Counted from the first letter of the stretch, positions 50,794-60,470 are shown. The stretch is DNA of 64,000 nucleotides from Pseudomonadales bacterium (GCA_024234735.1 JACKNV010000009.1:1-64000), one strand, 5' to 3'. Numbers and translations: made by a program. Notes: generated by a model not told the origin, from the letters alone.

Positions 50794-52289
50794 TGGCAGC
50801 GTCCGACTACCGCCAGGGCGGCGTGCTGTTGCACCCCACCAGTCTTCCGGGCGCCGGCTACTGCGGCGATTTCGGGGCCGACGCCCGCCGTTTCGTCGAG
50901 CTGATCGCCGCCGCGGGCCTGCGAGTGTGGCAGGTACTGCCGCTGGGCCCGACCCACCCCGACGGTTGCCCCTACCAGTCCTTCTCCGTGCACGGTGGTA
51001 GCCCCGACCTGATCGACCTGCAGTGGCTGGTGGACCGGGGCTGGCTGACGCCGGAGCAGGCAGCGCGGGGACAGGCGGATCGCGACAGCAAACGGCAGGC
51101 CCTGGATATTGCCTGCGGCGCGTTCCTGCACCAGCTGGAGACGGGGGCGGGGGCGGCCATGGCAGCGGCCTACGCCGGGTTCCTGGAGGCCAGCGCCTAC
51201 TGGCTGGAAGACTACGTGCGCTTCCACGCCTTTCGACACGCCCAGGGTAAACGGCCCTGGACCCAATGGCCCGAAGGCCTGCGCGACCGCGACCCGGCGG
51301 TCTGCGACCCCCTGGCCGAAGACTTTGCGAGCACCCTGACCAGCCTGCGCTTCCGCCAGTTCATTTTTCACTGCCAGTGGAACGAGTTGCGCCAGTACGC
51401 CAACCAGCGAGGCGTATTGCTGTTCGGCGACATACCCATCTACGTGCACATGGAAAGCGCGGACGTGTGGGCCCACCGCGACCTGTTCCAGCTGGACGCA
51501 AGCGGCCAGCCACTGACCGTCACCGGCGTGCCGCCCGACTACTTCTCGGCAGAGGGGCAGTTATGGGGTAACCCCCAGTACGACTGGGAGAGAATGCGGA
51601 AGACCGGGTTCGCCTGGTGGATACGGCGGTTCCAGTCCGCCAGCCGGCAGTTCGACATCGCCCGCATCGATCACTTTCGCGCCCTGCAGGCCTACTGGGA
51701 GATCCCCGCCGGCGCGACCTCCGCCCGCGAAGGCAGGTGGGTGGAAGCGCCGGGCCGGGAATTGCTGCAGGCAGTGCGGCAGCAGTGCCCGCACCTGCAA
51801 CTGGTGGCGGAAAACCTGGGCTCGATCACCCCGGAAGTAGAGGCGCTGCGGCAGGAGTTCGAGTTGCCCGGCATGCTGATCCTGCAGTTCGCTTTCGACG
51901 GCAATCCCGACAACCCCTACCTCAACCATATGCACGAGCCCGACGATATCGTCTACACCGGCACCCACGACAACGACACCACCCTGGGCTGGTACCAGAG
52001 CCTGGACGACGCCACCCGCAAGCGGGTTTACGCCTACTACGGCAACCCCGACGAGACCATGCCGCAGATGTTGATCCGCCAGGCCATGACCTCACCGGCC
52101 AACACCGCCATTGTTCCCTGGCAGGATTTTCTCGGCCTGGACGGCCAGCACCGCATGAATACCCCGGGCACCACCGAGGGCAACTGGTGCTGGCGCTTCA
52201 GTTGGGAACAGGTGCCGGACGCCCTGGCCGGAGAGATCAGCGAGATGCTGGCGCAGGGCCTGCGGCTGCCGCCGGGTTCCACCACTTGA
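50793..52289 (+). CDS. malQ: 4-alpha-glucanotransferase (amylomaltase)
   Basis: A 498-residue GH77 enzyme. Catalytic segments are 'FDIARIDHFRALQAYWEIP' (nucleophile Asp), 'LQLVAENLGSITPEVEALR' (acid Glu) and 'VYTGTHDNDTTLGWYQS' (stabiliser Asp). It transfers alpha-1,4-glucan segments between maltodextrins, shortening or lengthening chains so that the phosphorylase can use them. Start ATG at 50793 overlaps the GH57 stop by one base. Confidence 0.94.
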   Translation: MAASDYRQGGVLLHPTSLPGAGYCGDFGADARRFVELIAAAGLRVWQVLPLGPTHPDGCPYQSFSVHGGSPDLIDLQWLVDRGWLTPEQAARGQADRDSKRQALDIACGAFLHQLETGAGAAMAAAYAGFLEASAYWLEDYVRFHAFRHAQGKRPWTQWPEGLRDRDPAVCDPLAEDFASTLTSLRFRQFIFHCQWNELRQYANQRGVLLFGDIPIYVHMESADVWAHRDLFQLDASGQPLTVTGVPPDYFSAEGQLWGNPQYDWERMRKTGFAWWIRRFQSASRQFDIARIDHFRALQAYWEIPAGATSAREGRWVEAPGRELLQAVRQQCPHLQLVAENLGSITPEVEALRQEFELPGMLILQFAFDGNPDNPYLNHMHEPDDIVYTGTHDNDTTLGWYQSLDDATRKRVYAYYGNPDETMPQMLIRQAMTSPANTAIVPWQDFLGLDGQHRMNTPGTTEGNWCWRFSWEQVPDALAGEISEMLAQGLRLPPGSTT

Positions 52290-52320
52290 ACCGGCCAGCA
52301 CTACAGCGCCCGATATAAAG

Positions 52321-52336
52321 GTATACATTTGTATAC
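52321..52336. promoter_or_regulatory. palindromic operator candidate upstream of the P450 gene
   Basis: GTATACA-TT-TGTATAC is a perfect 16-base dyad. A wider dyad, ATAAAGGTA and TACCTTTAT, encloses it. It is AT-rich in GC-rich DNA and overlaps the -35 of the promoter at 52329-52357. That is the usual position for a repressor of the TetR, GntR or MarR type. The regulator gene is not in the window. Confidence 0.45.
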
Positions 52337-52357
52337 TTTTACCTTTATTGGTACAGT
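52329..52357 (+). promoter_or_regulatory. sigma70-like promoter of the P450 gene
   Basis: A -35 of TTGTAT (52329-52334) is followed after 17 bases by a -10 of TACAGT (52352-52357). Transcription would start near 52364, about 70 bases before the ATG. The -35 lies in the dyad at 52321-52336. Confidence 0.4.
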
Positions 52358-52434
52358 GGTTCCCCTTGCATCAACCCAGACAGCGCCCGCGGCGGGGTCC
52401 CCCGGACCCTCACACCGCGGGCCGAGGAACCACC

Positions 52435-53679
52435 ATGGCACAGGCAGCAGCACCCCTCCCCCCCGTCGAGCAGGTCTTCGACCCCAATTCCGAGGCCTAC
52501 CTGGCCGATCCCATAGGCCAGTGCCTGGCACTTGCGCACCGCGGGCGGCTGGTGTGGTACGCCCCCTGGCAGGCATGGATCATGACCCGCATGCCGGACA
52601 TCATGGCCTGCTGGAAGGAGGAACCCCTGTCCTCGGATTTCTACGACTGGGAATTCGCGCCGCCGCGCCCGCCGCAGGACCAGTGGAGTAACTTCGAGCG
52701 CGCCATGATCGGCCACAGCCTGCTGGCGGATCACGATCACCACCGCCTGGTGCGCCGGGTCACGGCACCGGCGTTCTCACGCAACGTGGTGGATGCCATC
52801 CAGCGCAAGATCGAGCCGGATGTGAAAAAGCTGTTCGATGAGCTGGGCGAGCCGGAGACGTTTGATTACATCGACAGGATCGCCGCCCACATTCCCTTTA
52901 TATCGATTACCCGCATGGTGGGCATCCCGGAGAAGTACTGGCCGGACATCAAGCAGGTCATCCTCACGTTCACCGAGACCTGGAACCCCACCATCTCCGA
53001 TGAGCGTCGCGAGAAGGCGCGCCAGGACAGCAACCGCGCCATCGACATCCTCAAGCTGGTGATTGCCGAGCGCCGCACGGCGCCGGTGCAGGATGACTTC
53101 CTCAGCACCCTGCTGCGCATAGAGCAGGAAAACAAGGGCTTCGAGGAAGGCGATATCATCACGCTTATCCTGGCGCTGATCGGCGCCGGCTCGGACACCA
53201 CACTGGTGGCCCAGCAGTGGTCGGTGTACAGCCTGCTGAAACACCCCGACCAGGCGCCCCTGGCACTGGCCTCGCCGGAAGCCTTCTCCAACGCCTTCAG
53301 CGAGATCAGCCGCTGGGGCACGGCCTCCAAGATGGGCTTTGCCCGCTATGCACCCCGCGACATGGAACTGCTCGGGCAGCAGCTGCGCAAGGGCCAGATG
53401 GTGCTGATGATGCCGCACCTGAAGGATCACGACCCGGAATACTACGAGCACCCCGAGGTGTTCGATGTGCAGCGCAAGTTCGACCCGGACGTGCTGTTCG
53501 GCTACGGCCCGCGCTACTGCATAGGCGCGGCCCTGGCCAAGCGTCAGCTCTACCTGACCATCTCCGAACTGTTCAGGCGTTTTCCCAATGTGGAGCTGGC
53601 GGAGGAGCCGGAGCGTGATCCCAATGACCACAACGCGGTGGTGTTCAAGCGCCTGCTGCTGCGGACCAACGGTAAATAA
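52435..53679 (+). CDS. cytochrome P450
   Basis: A 414-residue soluble bacterial P450. The I-helix oxygen-activating motif is 'GAGSDTTL' near residue 245, ExxR is 'EISR' near 288, and the heme-binding loop is 'FGYGPRYCIG' with Cys near 362. It needs partner ferredoxin and reductase proteins not found beside it. Substrate cannot be read, though the FadL and porin genes downstream suggest a hydrophobic compound. The start ATG at 52435 has GAGGAA about 6 bases upstream. A hairpin terminator follows. Confidence 0.9.
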   Translation: MAQAAAPLPPVEQVFDPNSEAYLADPIGQCLALAHRGRLVWYAPWQAWIMTRMPDIMACWKEEPLSSDFYDWEFAPPRPPQDQWSNFERAMIGHSLLADHDHHRLVRRVTAPAFSRNVVDAIQRKIEPDVKKLFDELGEPETFDYIDRIAAHIPFISITRMVGIPEKYWPDIKQVILTFTETWNPTISDERREKARQDSNRAIDILKLVIAERRTAPVQDDFLSTLLRIEQENKGFEEGDIITLILALIGAGSDTTLVAQQWSVYSLLKHPDQAPLALASPEAFSNAFSEISRWGTASKMGFARYAPRDMELLGQQLRKGQMVLMMPHLKDHDPEYYEHPEVFDVQRKFDPDVLFGYGPRYCIGAALAKRQLYLTISELFRRFPNVELAEEPERDPNDHNAVVFKRLLLRTNGK

Positions 53680-53735
53680 TCGGCTAAAAAGGCATGGCGC
53701 CCGCCTGCGCCCGTCCAGTAAACTTGTGCATGGGT

Positions 53736-53761
53736 TCGCGCCCCCCGGGGCGCGATTTCTT
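53736..53761 (+). terminator. Rho-independent terminator after the P450 gene
   Basis: A 9-base-pair stem TCGCGCCCC/GGGGCGCGA with a 2-base centre is followed by TTTCTT. It lies 56 bases after the P450 stop and 24 before the FadL start, so the P450 and FadL genes are probably separate transcription units. Confidence 0.65.
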
Positions 53762-53784
53762 CGCGAAAATCCGGAATTTCAAGC

Positions 53785-55005
53785 ATGCATAAGAATATCC
53801 TCCGCTGTGCCGCCGCCCTCGCAATATGCCATGCCAGCGGCGCCAGCGCCGGCGGCCTGTGGTTGAACACCCTGGGCGATTTTTCCGGCGGCCGGGCCAG
53901 CGCCGGTGCCGCGGCGGGAACCGATGATGCCGCCACTATTCTCCACAACCCGGCCAGCGCCACCCGTGTCCAGAACAGGCAACTGTTCGCCTCCGGTGGC
54001 GCGATCCTGCCCGACGTCAAATTCAAGACCGAGTACAGTAACGAGCGTTACGGCTACGGCAATGGCGGGGACGCGGCGGTGGATTCCCCGGCCGGCAGCG
54101 GCGCCTACGTGCAGGACCTGGGCTCGGACAAGTGGAGTGGCGGCGTCTACTTCACCGGGCTGGCCGGCGCCGGCCTCGAATATGACGATGACTGGGTGGG
54201 CCGCCACCAGGCCACCGACGTCGAGTTGCTGGTTGCCGCGGTGGCGCCGACCATCGCCTACCAACTCACCGACCAACTGTCGGTGGGCGCTTCGGTACAG
54301 TACTGGTATGCCAACCTCGATCTCAAGCTCAAGGTACCCCGGCTGGACCCCAACCTGGCGGAGCCGACCGCCTCCATCAATGGCGACGACACCGGCTTCG
54401 GTTATACCCTGGGGGCGATGTACGAACTCACCGACCGCACCCGTTTCGGCATCTCCTACCAGAGTGAAATCCAGCCCAACTTCAACGGGGATCTGAAAAT
54501 CAAGGGCGCAGAGGCCGGCGAGGTAGCGGTATCGTCGAGCACCAAGTTGAACATGGCGGAATTCGTCCGCTTTGGCATGCACCACGCCATGGATGACAAG
54601 TGGGCGGTCGAGCTGTCGCTGGGGTGGGACAACTGGAGCCAGCTCGGTAACGTGCTGCTGGCCACCGAGAATCGGGGCGCCAGCATCCCCACCAAGTGGA
54701 AGGACACCTACCACTACGCCTGGGGTGTGCAATACCAGCTGGACAAGCGCTGGGCCTTCACCACCGGGATATCCTACGACACCAACCCGGTGAGCGCCCA
54801 TTACCGCAATGCCCAGCTGCCCATGGACCGCCAGATCTATTACGCCGTCGGCACCCGCTACCAGATGAGCGACACCTTCACCATGGGCGGTTATATCAAC
54901 TACGCCGACCTGGGCAGTGCAAAGATATCCAACCCGCGATTCGGTGGCGAATACCACGACAACAGCATGGTACAGCTGATGGTCAACGCCACCTGGACCT
55001 TCTAG
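53785..55005 (+). CDS. FadL/OmpP1-family outer-membrane transporter
   Basis: A 406-residue outer-membrane protein with a signal peptide ending near 'GASAG'. The mature N-terminus 'NTLGDFSGGRASAGAAAGTDDAATILHNPASA' matches the FadL hatch region (the NPA-type motif). Barrel strands end in '...VNATWTF'. FadL proteins carry long-chain fatty acids and other hydrophobic molecules across the outer membrane. It starts the module of porin, propeller and PQQ genes. The substrate is unknown. Confidence 0.88.
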   Translation: MHKNILRCAAALAICHASGASAGGLWLNTLGDFSGGRASAGAAAGTDDAATILHNPASATRVQNRQLFASGGAILPDVKFKTEYSNERYGYGNGGDAAVDSPAGSGAYVQDLGSDKWSGGVYFTGLAGAGLEYDDDWVGRHQATDVELLVAAVAPTIAYQLTDQLSVGASVQYWYANLDLKLKVPRLDPNLAEPTASINGDDTGFGYTLGAMYELTDRTRFGISYQSEIQPNFNGDLKIKGAEAGEVAVSSSTKLNMAEFVRFGMHHAMDDKWAVELSLGWDNWSQLGNVLLATENRGASIPTKWKDTYHYAWGVQYQLDKRWAFTTGISYDTNPVSAHYRNAQLPMDRQIYYAVGTRYQMSDTFTMGGYINYADLGSAKISNPRFGGEYHDNSMVQLMVNATWTF

Positions 55006-55032
55006 ACGCGGCGGCGGATAGGGGCATTGCCG

Positions 55033-56679
55033 ATGCGGTGGCCATTTGCGCTCGGACTGATGCTGGCGCTGGGCGCCGGCCTCGCCCTGCCCGCCCATGC
55101 GCAACCGGCCGCCGCCGAGACGGCCGGGCAGCAGAAGCAGACCATGGATATGGCCGAGGTCATCGCGCTGTTGCACCAACAGCAACGCGAGTTGGCGCAA
55201 CAGCGCCAGCGCCTGGATGAGCAGGCCGCCAAAATCTCCTCATTGACGGCGGAGCTGGACGCCTTGCGGGGCGTGCCGGCAGCGGGCACCACGCCAGTGA
55301 TCGCCAGCGTTCCCGCGCAACCCGAAAAACCGGGCGAGGCACTGCCCGAGGCACATGAACCTGAACCCGCAATCGCCAGCGCTCCCGAGCAACCCAAAAA
55401 ACCGGGCGAGGCACTGCCCAAGGCACCTGAACCTGCACATGCCCCGCCAGAGGGACCACCCGCGCCGGAGATAGCCGTCGCGAAGCCCGCCGCCAAATCC
55501 GCCTCTGCGGGCGAACCCACCGACGAAAAGGCAGTTGCCATTGCCCAGGCGGACGACCCCACCCAGGACCTGCTGAGCAGCTTCCCCGGGGCCTGGCGGC
55601 TCCCCGGCACCAACTCGGCGTTCAAGGTCGGGGGGTATGTGAGAACGGCGATCGTCCTCAACTGGGACGTACTGGAGATACCCGACCGTTTTATCGTCGG
55701 CTCGATACCGGTGGGCACCTACAACGACCAGAATGCGGCGCAGTCCAGTATCACCGCCGATCAGTCCCGCCTCAGTTTCGACTTCCGGGAATCCACCCGG
55801 GCGGGCATCCTGCGCGCCTATATCGAGGGTGACTTCACCGGCGAAGGCAATACCTTCGAACTGCGCCACGCCTTCGGCCAGTGGGATCGGGTACTCGCCG
55901 GGCAGACCTGGTCGGCCTTCGTGGACACCAATGCCACCCCGGAGGGCGTCGATTTCGAGGGCCTGAACGCGCAAATCAACGTGCGCCAGAGCCAGGTGCG
56001 ATTTTCACCGCAATTCGGGGAAAACTTTTCCCTGGAACTGTCCCTGGAAGATCCCAACCCGCAAATCCAGAACGGCAGCGGCATTACCCGCATCCCCGAT
56101 GTTGTGGTCGCCGGTCGCTTCCAGCTTCACCAGCGCCTGCACCTGAAGGCGGCCCTGCTCGCCCGCCAGATCAGGGGGCAGGAGGCCTCCCCCGATGGCA
56201 CGGATACCGTCGACGGTAACATCGAAAAGCAATTCGGCTGGGGTTATAGCATCAGCGGTAGCTTCAATACGCCCTACTTTGACGACCGCGACAAATTCCT
56301 GTTCCAGATCAACCGGGGAGACGGGATCGGGCGCTACGTGAACGACCTCAACAGCATCGGCAACTACGACGGTATTTTCGACCAGCGGACCGGCGACCTG
56401 CAGCTGTTCAATGTATTTGCCACCTACGGCTCGCTGCAGCACTGGTGGGGCAACACCTCGCGCTCCAACTTCACCCTGGGTTACGTGGATATCAACAACC
56501 CGGGATTCATCGAGGGTGACGCCTACAAACGCACCATACGCGCCTCTGCCAACTACATGTGGAACCCGATACCCAGTGTCGACACCGGTATCGAGTACCT
56601 GTGGGGGCGCCGCGAGAACAAAGACGGCGAACACGGTGACGCACAACAGGTCCAGATGATGATACGCTATATGTTCTAA
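55033..56679 (+). CDS. DcaP-like trimeric outer-membrane porin
   Basis: A 548-residue protein: signal peptide ending 'LPAHA', a coiled coil at about residues 35-75 ('IALLHQQQRELAQQRQRLDEQAAKISSLTAELDAL'), a Pro/Glu/Lys-rich linker with an imperfect double repeat, and a beta-barrel starting 'FKVGGYVRTAIVLNWD' and ending 'MMIRYMF'. This layout is that of DcaP-like porins, which take up dicarboxylic acids or other anions. ATG at 55033 was chosen over the TTG at 55027 because of AGGGG upstream. It follows FadL by 27 bases. Confidence 0.82.
   Translation: MRWPFALGLMLALGAGLALPAHAQPAAAETAGQQKQTMDMAEVIALLHQQQRELAQQRQRLDEQAAKISSLTAELDALRGVPAAGTTPVIASVPAQPEKPGEALPEAHEPEPAIASAPEQPKKPGEALPKAPEPAHAPPEGPPAPEIAVAKPAAKSASAGEPTDEKAVAIAQADDPTQDLLSSFPGAWRLPGTNSAFKVGGYVRTAIVLNWDVLEIPDRFIVGSIPVGTYNDQNAAQSSITADQSRLSFDFRESTRAGILRAYIEGDFTGEGNTFELRHAFGQWDRVLAGQTWSAFVDTNATPEGVDFEGLNAQINVRQSQVRFSPQFGENFSLELSLEDPNPQIQNGSGITRIPDVVVAGRFQLHQRLHLKAALLARQIRGQEASPDGTDTVDGNIEKQFGWGYSISGSFNTPYFDDRDKFLFQINRGDGIGRYVNDLNSIGNYDGIFDQRTGDLQLFNVFATYGSLQHWWGNTSRSNFTLGYVDINNPGFIEGDAYKRTIRASANYMWNPIPSVDTGIEYLWGRRENKDGEHGDAQQVQMMIRYMF
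55303..55437 (+). repeat. imperfect tandem repeat inside the porin linker
   Basis: Two copies of a ~75-base unit code 'EKPGEALPEAHEPEP' and 'KKPGEALPKAPEPAH', with 'IAS.P.QP' before each. It is an in-frame Pro/Glu-rich linker duplication that may lengthen the spacer between coiled coil and barrel. Confidence 0.6.
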
Positions 56680-56767
56680 TAATAACGGCAATATGCCCGC
56701 AGGAGCGCCCATGACGATAAAGCCGCCGGCCGGCATAATACGCGCTTTTTTCCCCGGAGTGCCCACC

Positions 56768-58519
56768 ATGAGAATGCACACAGCCGCAGTAGCCCTGGCG
56801 CTGCTGGCACCCCTTGCCCAGGCGGGCACCCTGACAGTGAAAAATCCCCAGGGCCAGCCACTGTCCCCGGTCATGGTCACCCGGACCCTTGTGCAACAGC
56901 CCGAGGCCGACCTCAGCGATGACGGTTACGCGCCCGACGGGGTCACCAATACCAGCGCCGCCGTGCTCACCCGTTTCACCAATGCCGCCGGCGAGGTCAG
57001 CTTTGCCGACGCCAGCGAACCGGTGCGCTACCGCCTGCGCGCCCAGGGCTACGTCGACGCCTATGTGGATGCAGCCCAGGGCGAGGTTGTCCTGCAGCCC
57101 ATGACCGCCGAGCAGGAGATTGCCAGCTACCCGTCCAACGTGTGGCTGTCGCAACTGGATTTTGGCGGTGACCAGGCACTGAAGGAAACCTTCCAGCTCA
57201 ATTGCGCCTTCTGTCACCAGCAGGCCTCGCCCTTCATGCGCAGCGAGCGCACCGAGGAGCAGTGGGTCAGTATCATCGAGCGCATGAACACCTACGGTGC
57301 CCGCCTGCCTACCGATGACCACCAGAAGGTGGCGAGCCTGCTGCGCGAGGAGTACCGCGACCTGCGCGAGCACCCTGAGCAGGTGCCCAAACCGCGACCC
57401 TGGGACGCCTACCTGGCGAACTATGAGTTGACCGAGTGGCCCATCGGCGACGGTTTCTCGCAAATGCACGATTTCCTGGTACACCCCAACGGCTTCATCT
57501 ACATCGGCGACAACCTGTTCGACCGCATCTACCAGTTGGACCCTGAGACAGGCGAGTACACCGTGTACAAGGTGCCCCACGACGAGGACATGGGCCTGGG
57601 CGGCATCATGGGCAACCGCTTCAAGGTATTCCCCAAGATGTACAACTACATGGGCGTGCACTCCTTCGCCTACTCGAAGAAAGACGGCAACATCTTCATC
57701 ACGCCCTCCATGCAACAGGCGCTGCTGGAGTTCGACATCAAGACCAAGCAGTTCATTACCCACGAGATGCCGGAGGGCTACTACCCCCACACCATCCGCG
57801 TGGACGACCAGGATCGGGTGTGGTTCACCCTGGCGCTGTCCTCCCAGGTGGCAATGTTCGACCGCACCAGCAAGACCTTCACCGTCTACGACCTGCCGGC
57901 GCGGGGGGTGAAGGAGTGGTTCATCCTCAAGTCCCTGCCTGTCCTGTTCAGTATCGACCCGGAAAACCGTCCAAACCCGTCGCCGGATCGCGAGGGCACC
58001 GGTCTGCCCATGCCCTATGGCATCGATATCACCCCGGATGGCAAGGTCTGGGTGGCCCGCCTCTATGCCAACGACCTGGCGATGATCGACCCCGAGACCG
58101 AAGAGGTCACCATGATCGACTTCCCCTACAAGGGGCCGCGCCGACTGCGTGCGGACGCCGACGGCAACCTGTGGATCGTGGCCTTCCAGGATTCGCTGCT
58201 GGTCAAGTACGACCCGGCGAAAAAAGCCTTCAGCAGCTGGGAACTACCGGTCATCAACGAGGTGCCCTATGCCCTGAACGTGGACCGCGAGCGCGGCGTG
58301 GTGTGGGTGAACGGCAACCAGTCCGACACCATTCTGGCCTTCGATATCGCCGCCGAGAGCTGGGAAGTCTTCCCCATGCCGCGGCAGCGCTTCTTCACCC
58401 GCGATATCGAGATATCCGAGGAGGATGGCGCGGTGTACACCACCAACTCCCACTTCCCCACCTGGCAGTCGGAGGGTGGCGTACCCACCCTGCTGCGCAT
58501 CACCCCGCTGGAGAACTGA
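56768..58519 (+). CDS. c-type cytochrome fused to a Vgb-like beta-propeller
   Basis: A 583-residue exported protein. A signal peptide ('AAVALALLAPLAQA') is followed by a beta-sandwich-like segment and 'FQLNCAFCHQQASPF', a CxxCH heme c site near residue 155. The rest is a beta-propeller of the streptogramin lyase (Vgb) type with repeats such as 'HTIRVDDQDRVWFTLALSSQVAMFD' and 'GIDITPDGKVWVARLYANDLAMID'. It may pass electrons from the PQQ enzymes or bind their substrate; no lyase activity should be assumed. ATG at 56768 has CCGGAG about 7 bases upstream; two earlier ATGs are in frame. Confidence 0.75.
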   Translation: MRMHTAAVALALLAPLAQAGTLTVKNPQGQPLSPVMVTRTLVQQPEADLSDDGYAPDGVTNTSAAVLTRFTNAAGEVSFADASEPVRYRLRAQGYVDAYVDAAQGEVVLQPMTAEQEIASYPSNVWLSQLDFGGDQALKETFQLNCAFCHQQASPFMRSERTEEQWVSIIERMNTYGARLPTDDHQKVASLLREEYRDLREHPEQVPKPRPWDAYLANYELTEWPIGDGFSQMHDFLVHPNGFIYIGDNLFDRIYQLDPETGEYTVYKVPHDEDMGLGGIMGNRFKVFPKMYNYMGVHSFAYSKKDGNIFITPSMQQALLEFDIKTKQFITHEMPEGYYPHTIRVDDQDRVWFTLALSSQVAMFDRTSKTFTVYDLPARGVKEWFILKSLPVLFSIDPENRPNPSPDREGTGLPMPYGIDITPDGKVWVARLYANDLAMIDPETEEVTMIDFPYKGPRRLRADADGNLWIVAFQDSLLVKYDPAKKAFSSWELPVINEVPYALNVDRERGVVWVNGNQSDTILAFDIAAESWEVFPMPRQRFFTRDIEISEEDGAVYTTNSHFPTWQSEGGVPTLLRITPLEN

Positions 58520-58523
58520 GGCC

Positions 58524-60470
58524 GTGCCCCGCCAGCGCGGTAGCGCCCTACAGGCCGGCATGACCCTGCTCCTGGCGTGCAGCATGGCGCAGGCCGGCGA
58601 ATGGCAGCCGGGCTGGCTGTACTACGGTGGCGACCAGGGCGGCCGCCACTATTCGAGCGCGCAGCAGATCGACCGCGGCAATGTCAGCGACCTGGAGGTC
58701 GCCTGGGTATTCCGCAGTGGCGATTCCGCTGCATACGGTGAGGAGATGGCGAAGACTTCCACCCAGAGCACGCCCATCCTGCTGCCACCCGCGGCGGGGG
58801 AATCCCTGGTGTACTGCACCCCCTTCAATCGCGTCATCGCCCTGGACCCGGCCAGCGGCGAACAGCGCTGGAGTTTCGACCCCGACATCGACCGCCGCGG
58901 CGACCGCCCCTTCCGCTGCCGCGGGGTGAGCTACGCGGAAGAGAGCCGCGCGGCGCCCGGCGGGCACTGCCGCCACCGCCTGTATACCAGCACCCACGAT
59001 CGCCACCTGTGGGCCATCGACGCCAGGGACGGCAAACCCTGCACCGATTTCGGCACCGGCGGCAAGGTCAGGTTGTACGGCGAGGAGGGACTGCAGCCCG
59101 GCGATGTCAGCAACTCGTCCGCGCCGGTGGTGGCCAACGGCGTGGTCGTGACCGGCTCCACCGTGATCGATTTTGCCCGCGCCACCACGCCCCGCGGCAC
59201 GGTCATGGCCTTCGACAGTTACAGCGGCAAGCCCCTGTGGCAGTTCGACCCCCTGCTGGGGCACGCCGCCAGCGGCAGCGCCAACGTCTGGGCGCCGATG
59301 TCGGTGGATGCGGCCAATGGCCTGCTGTACCTGCCCACCAGCGCCGCCTCGCCGGACTACTACGGGGTGGATCGCCCGGGCGACGGGCTGTACGCCAACA
59401 GCGTGGTGGCCCTGGACCTGTACAGCGGCGCGGTGCGCTGGTACTTCCAGCACGTGCGCCACGACCTGTGGGACTATGACACACCCGCCCAGCCCATCCT
59501 GTTCGAGTGGCGCAAGGACGGCCAGCACATCCCCGCGCTGGCACAGCTCACCAAGCAGGGCTTCGTGTTCGTGTTCAACCGCCTGACCGGCGAACCCCTG
59601 TGGGAGATCACCGAACAACCGGTGCCGCCCTCGCAGATCCCGGGCGAACGGGCCTCGCTCACCCAGCCCAAGCCCATCGCTCCCCCGCAGTTACTGAACC
59701 CCTTCCTGATGCCGGGTGACGCCTGGGGCCTGACCCCCTGGGACCGCGGCGATTGCGCCGCGCAGTTGGCGGCGCTGGACAACCTGGGCCTGTTCACGCC
59801 CACCAGCGAAAACCTGACCCTGATGTACCCCGGCAGCCTGGGTGGTGCCAACTGGGGCGGCGGCGCCCTGCTGGGGGACTCCGGCATGCTGCTGGTCAAC
59901 GTCAACAACGTGGCTTTTACCGGGCAACTGATCCCCACCGCCACCGACCTGGCGCCGGAAGAGGAGAAGCAGGACCACCCCGCCGCGGGACACCGCATGC
60001 GGGTGACCATGAAGGGCACGCCCTACGATATCGAGATCGGCAGTCTGCAGTCGTTCCTGGGTATCCCCTGCAACCCGCCCCCCTGGGGCAAGCTGGTGGC
60101 CGTGGACCTGCTCAAGGGCACCATCGCCTGGGAGACGGCCCTGGGTTCGGTGCATGAGATGGGCCCGGTAACGGCGCCCTTCCATATCGAATGGGGTACG
60201 CCCAACCTGGGCGGCGGCATCGCCACCGCCGGCGGCCTGTTCTTTATCGGCGCCACCATGGACCGGCAATTTCGCGCCTTCGACGTCAGCAACGGCGCCA
60301 CGCTGTGGCAGTACACCCTGCCGGTGGACGCGGCCGCGACGCCCATGACCTACCAGTACCGGGGCCGCCAATACGTGGTCGTCAACGCCGGCGGCCACCA
60401 CATGTTCCAGCGAGGCACCGGTGATTACCTGTACGCCTTTGCCCTACCCACCACGGGAGCCAAGCCATGA
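58524..60470 (+). CDS. PQQ-dependent dehydrogenase, membrane-glucose-dehydrogenase-like
   Basis: A 648-residue exported quinoprotein with an 8-bladed propeller. 'WLYYGGDQGGRHYSSAQQID' and 'NVSDLEVAWVFRSGD' open the propeller. 'GSANVWAPMSVDAANGLLYLPTSAASPDYYG', 'FQHVRHDLWDYDTPAQP' and 'TKQGFVFVFNRLTG' match the mGDH-like quinoprotein group, but the N-terminal membrane domain of Gcd is absent. It oxidises an alcohol or sugar in the periplasm. The start is GTG at 58524, giving a signal peptide with 'ALQAGMTLLLACSMAQAG'; ATG at 58560 is the alternative. It overlaps the next gene by ATGA. Confidence 0.85.
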   Translation: MPRQRGSALQAGMTLLLACSMAQAGEWQPGWLYYGGDQGGRHYSSAQQIDRGNVSDLEVAWVFRSGDSAAYGEEMAKTSTQSTPILLPPAAGESLVYCTPFNRVIALDPASGEQRWSFDPDIDRRGDRPFRCRGVSYAEESRAAPGGHCRHRLYTSTHDRHLWAIDARDGKPCTDFGTGGKVRLYGEEGLQPGDVSNSSAPVVANGVVVTGSTVIDFARATTPRGTVMAFDSYSGKPLWQFDPLLGHAASGSANVWAPMSVDAANGLLYLPTSAASPDYYGVDRPGDGLYANSVVALDLYSGAVRWYFQHVRHDLWDYDTPAQPILFEWRKDGQHIPALAQLTKQGFVFVFNRLTGEPLWEITEQPVPPSQIPGERASLTQPKPIAPPQLLNPFLMPGDAWGLTPWDRGDCAAQLAALDNLGLFTPTSENLTLMYPGSLGGANWGGGALLGDSGMLLVNVNNVAFTGQLIPTATDLAPEEEKQDHPAAGHRMRVTMKGTPYDIEIGSLQSFLGIPCNPPPWGKLVAVDLLKGTIAWETALGSVHEMGPVTAPFHIEWGTPNLGGGIATAGGLFFIGATMDRQFRAFDVSNGATLWQYTLPVDAAATPMTYQYRGRQYVVVNAGGHHMFQRGTGDYLYAFALPTTGAKP

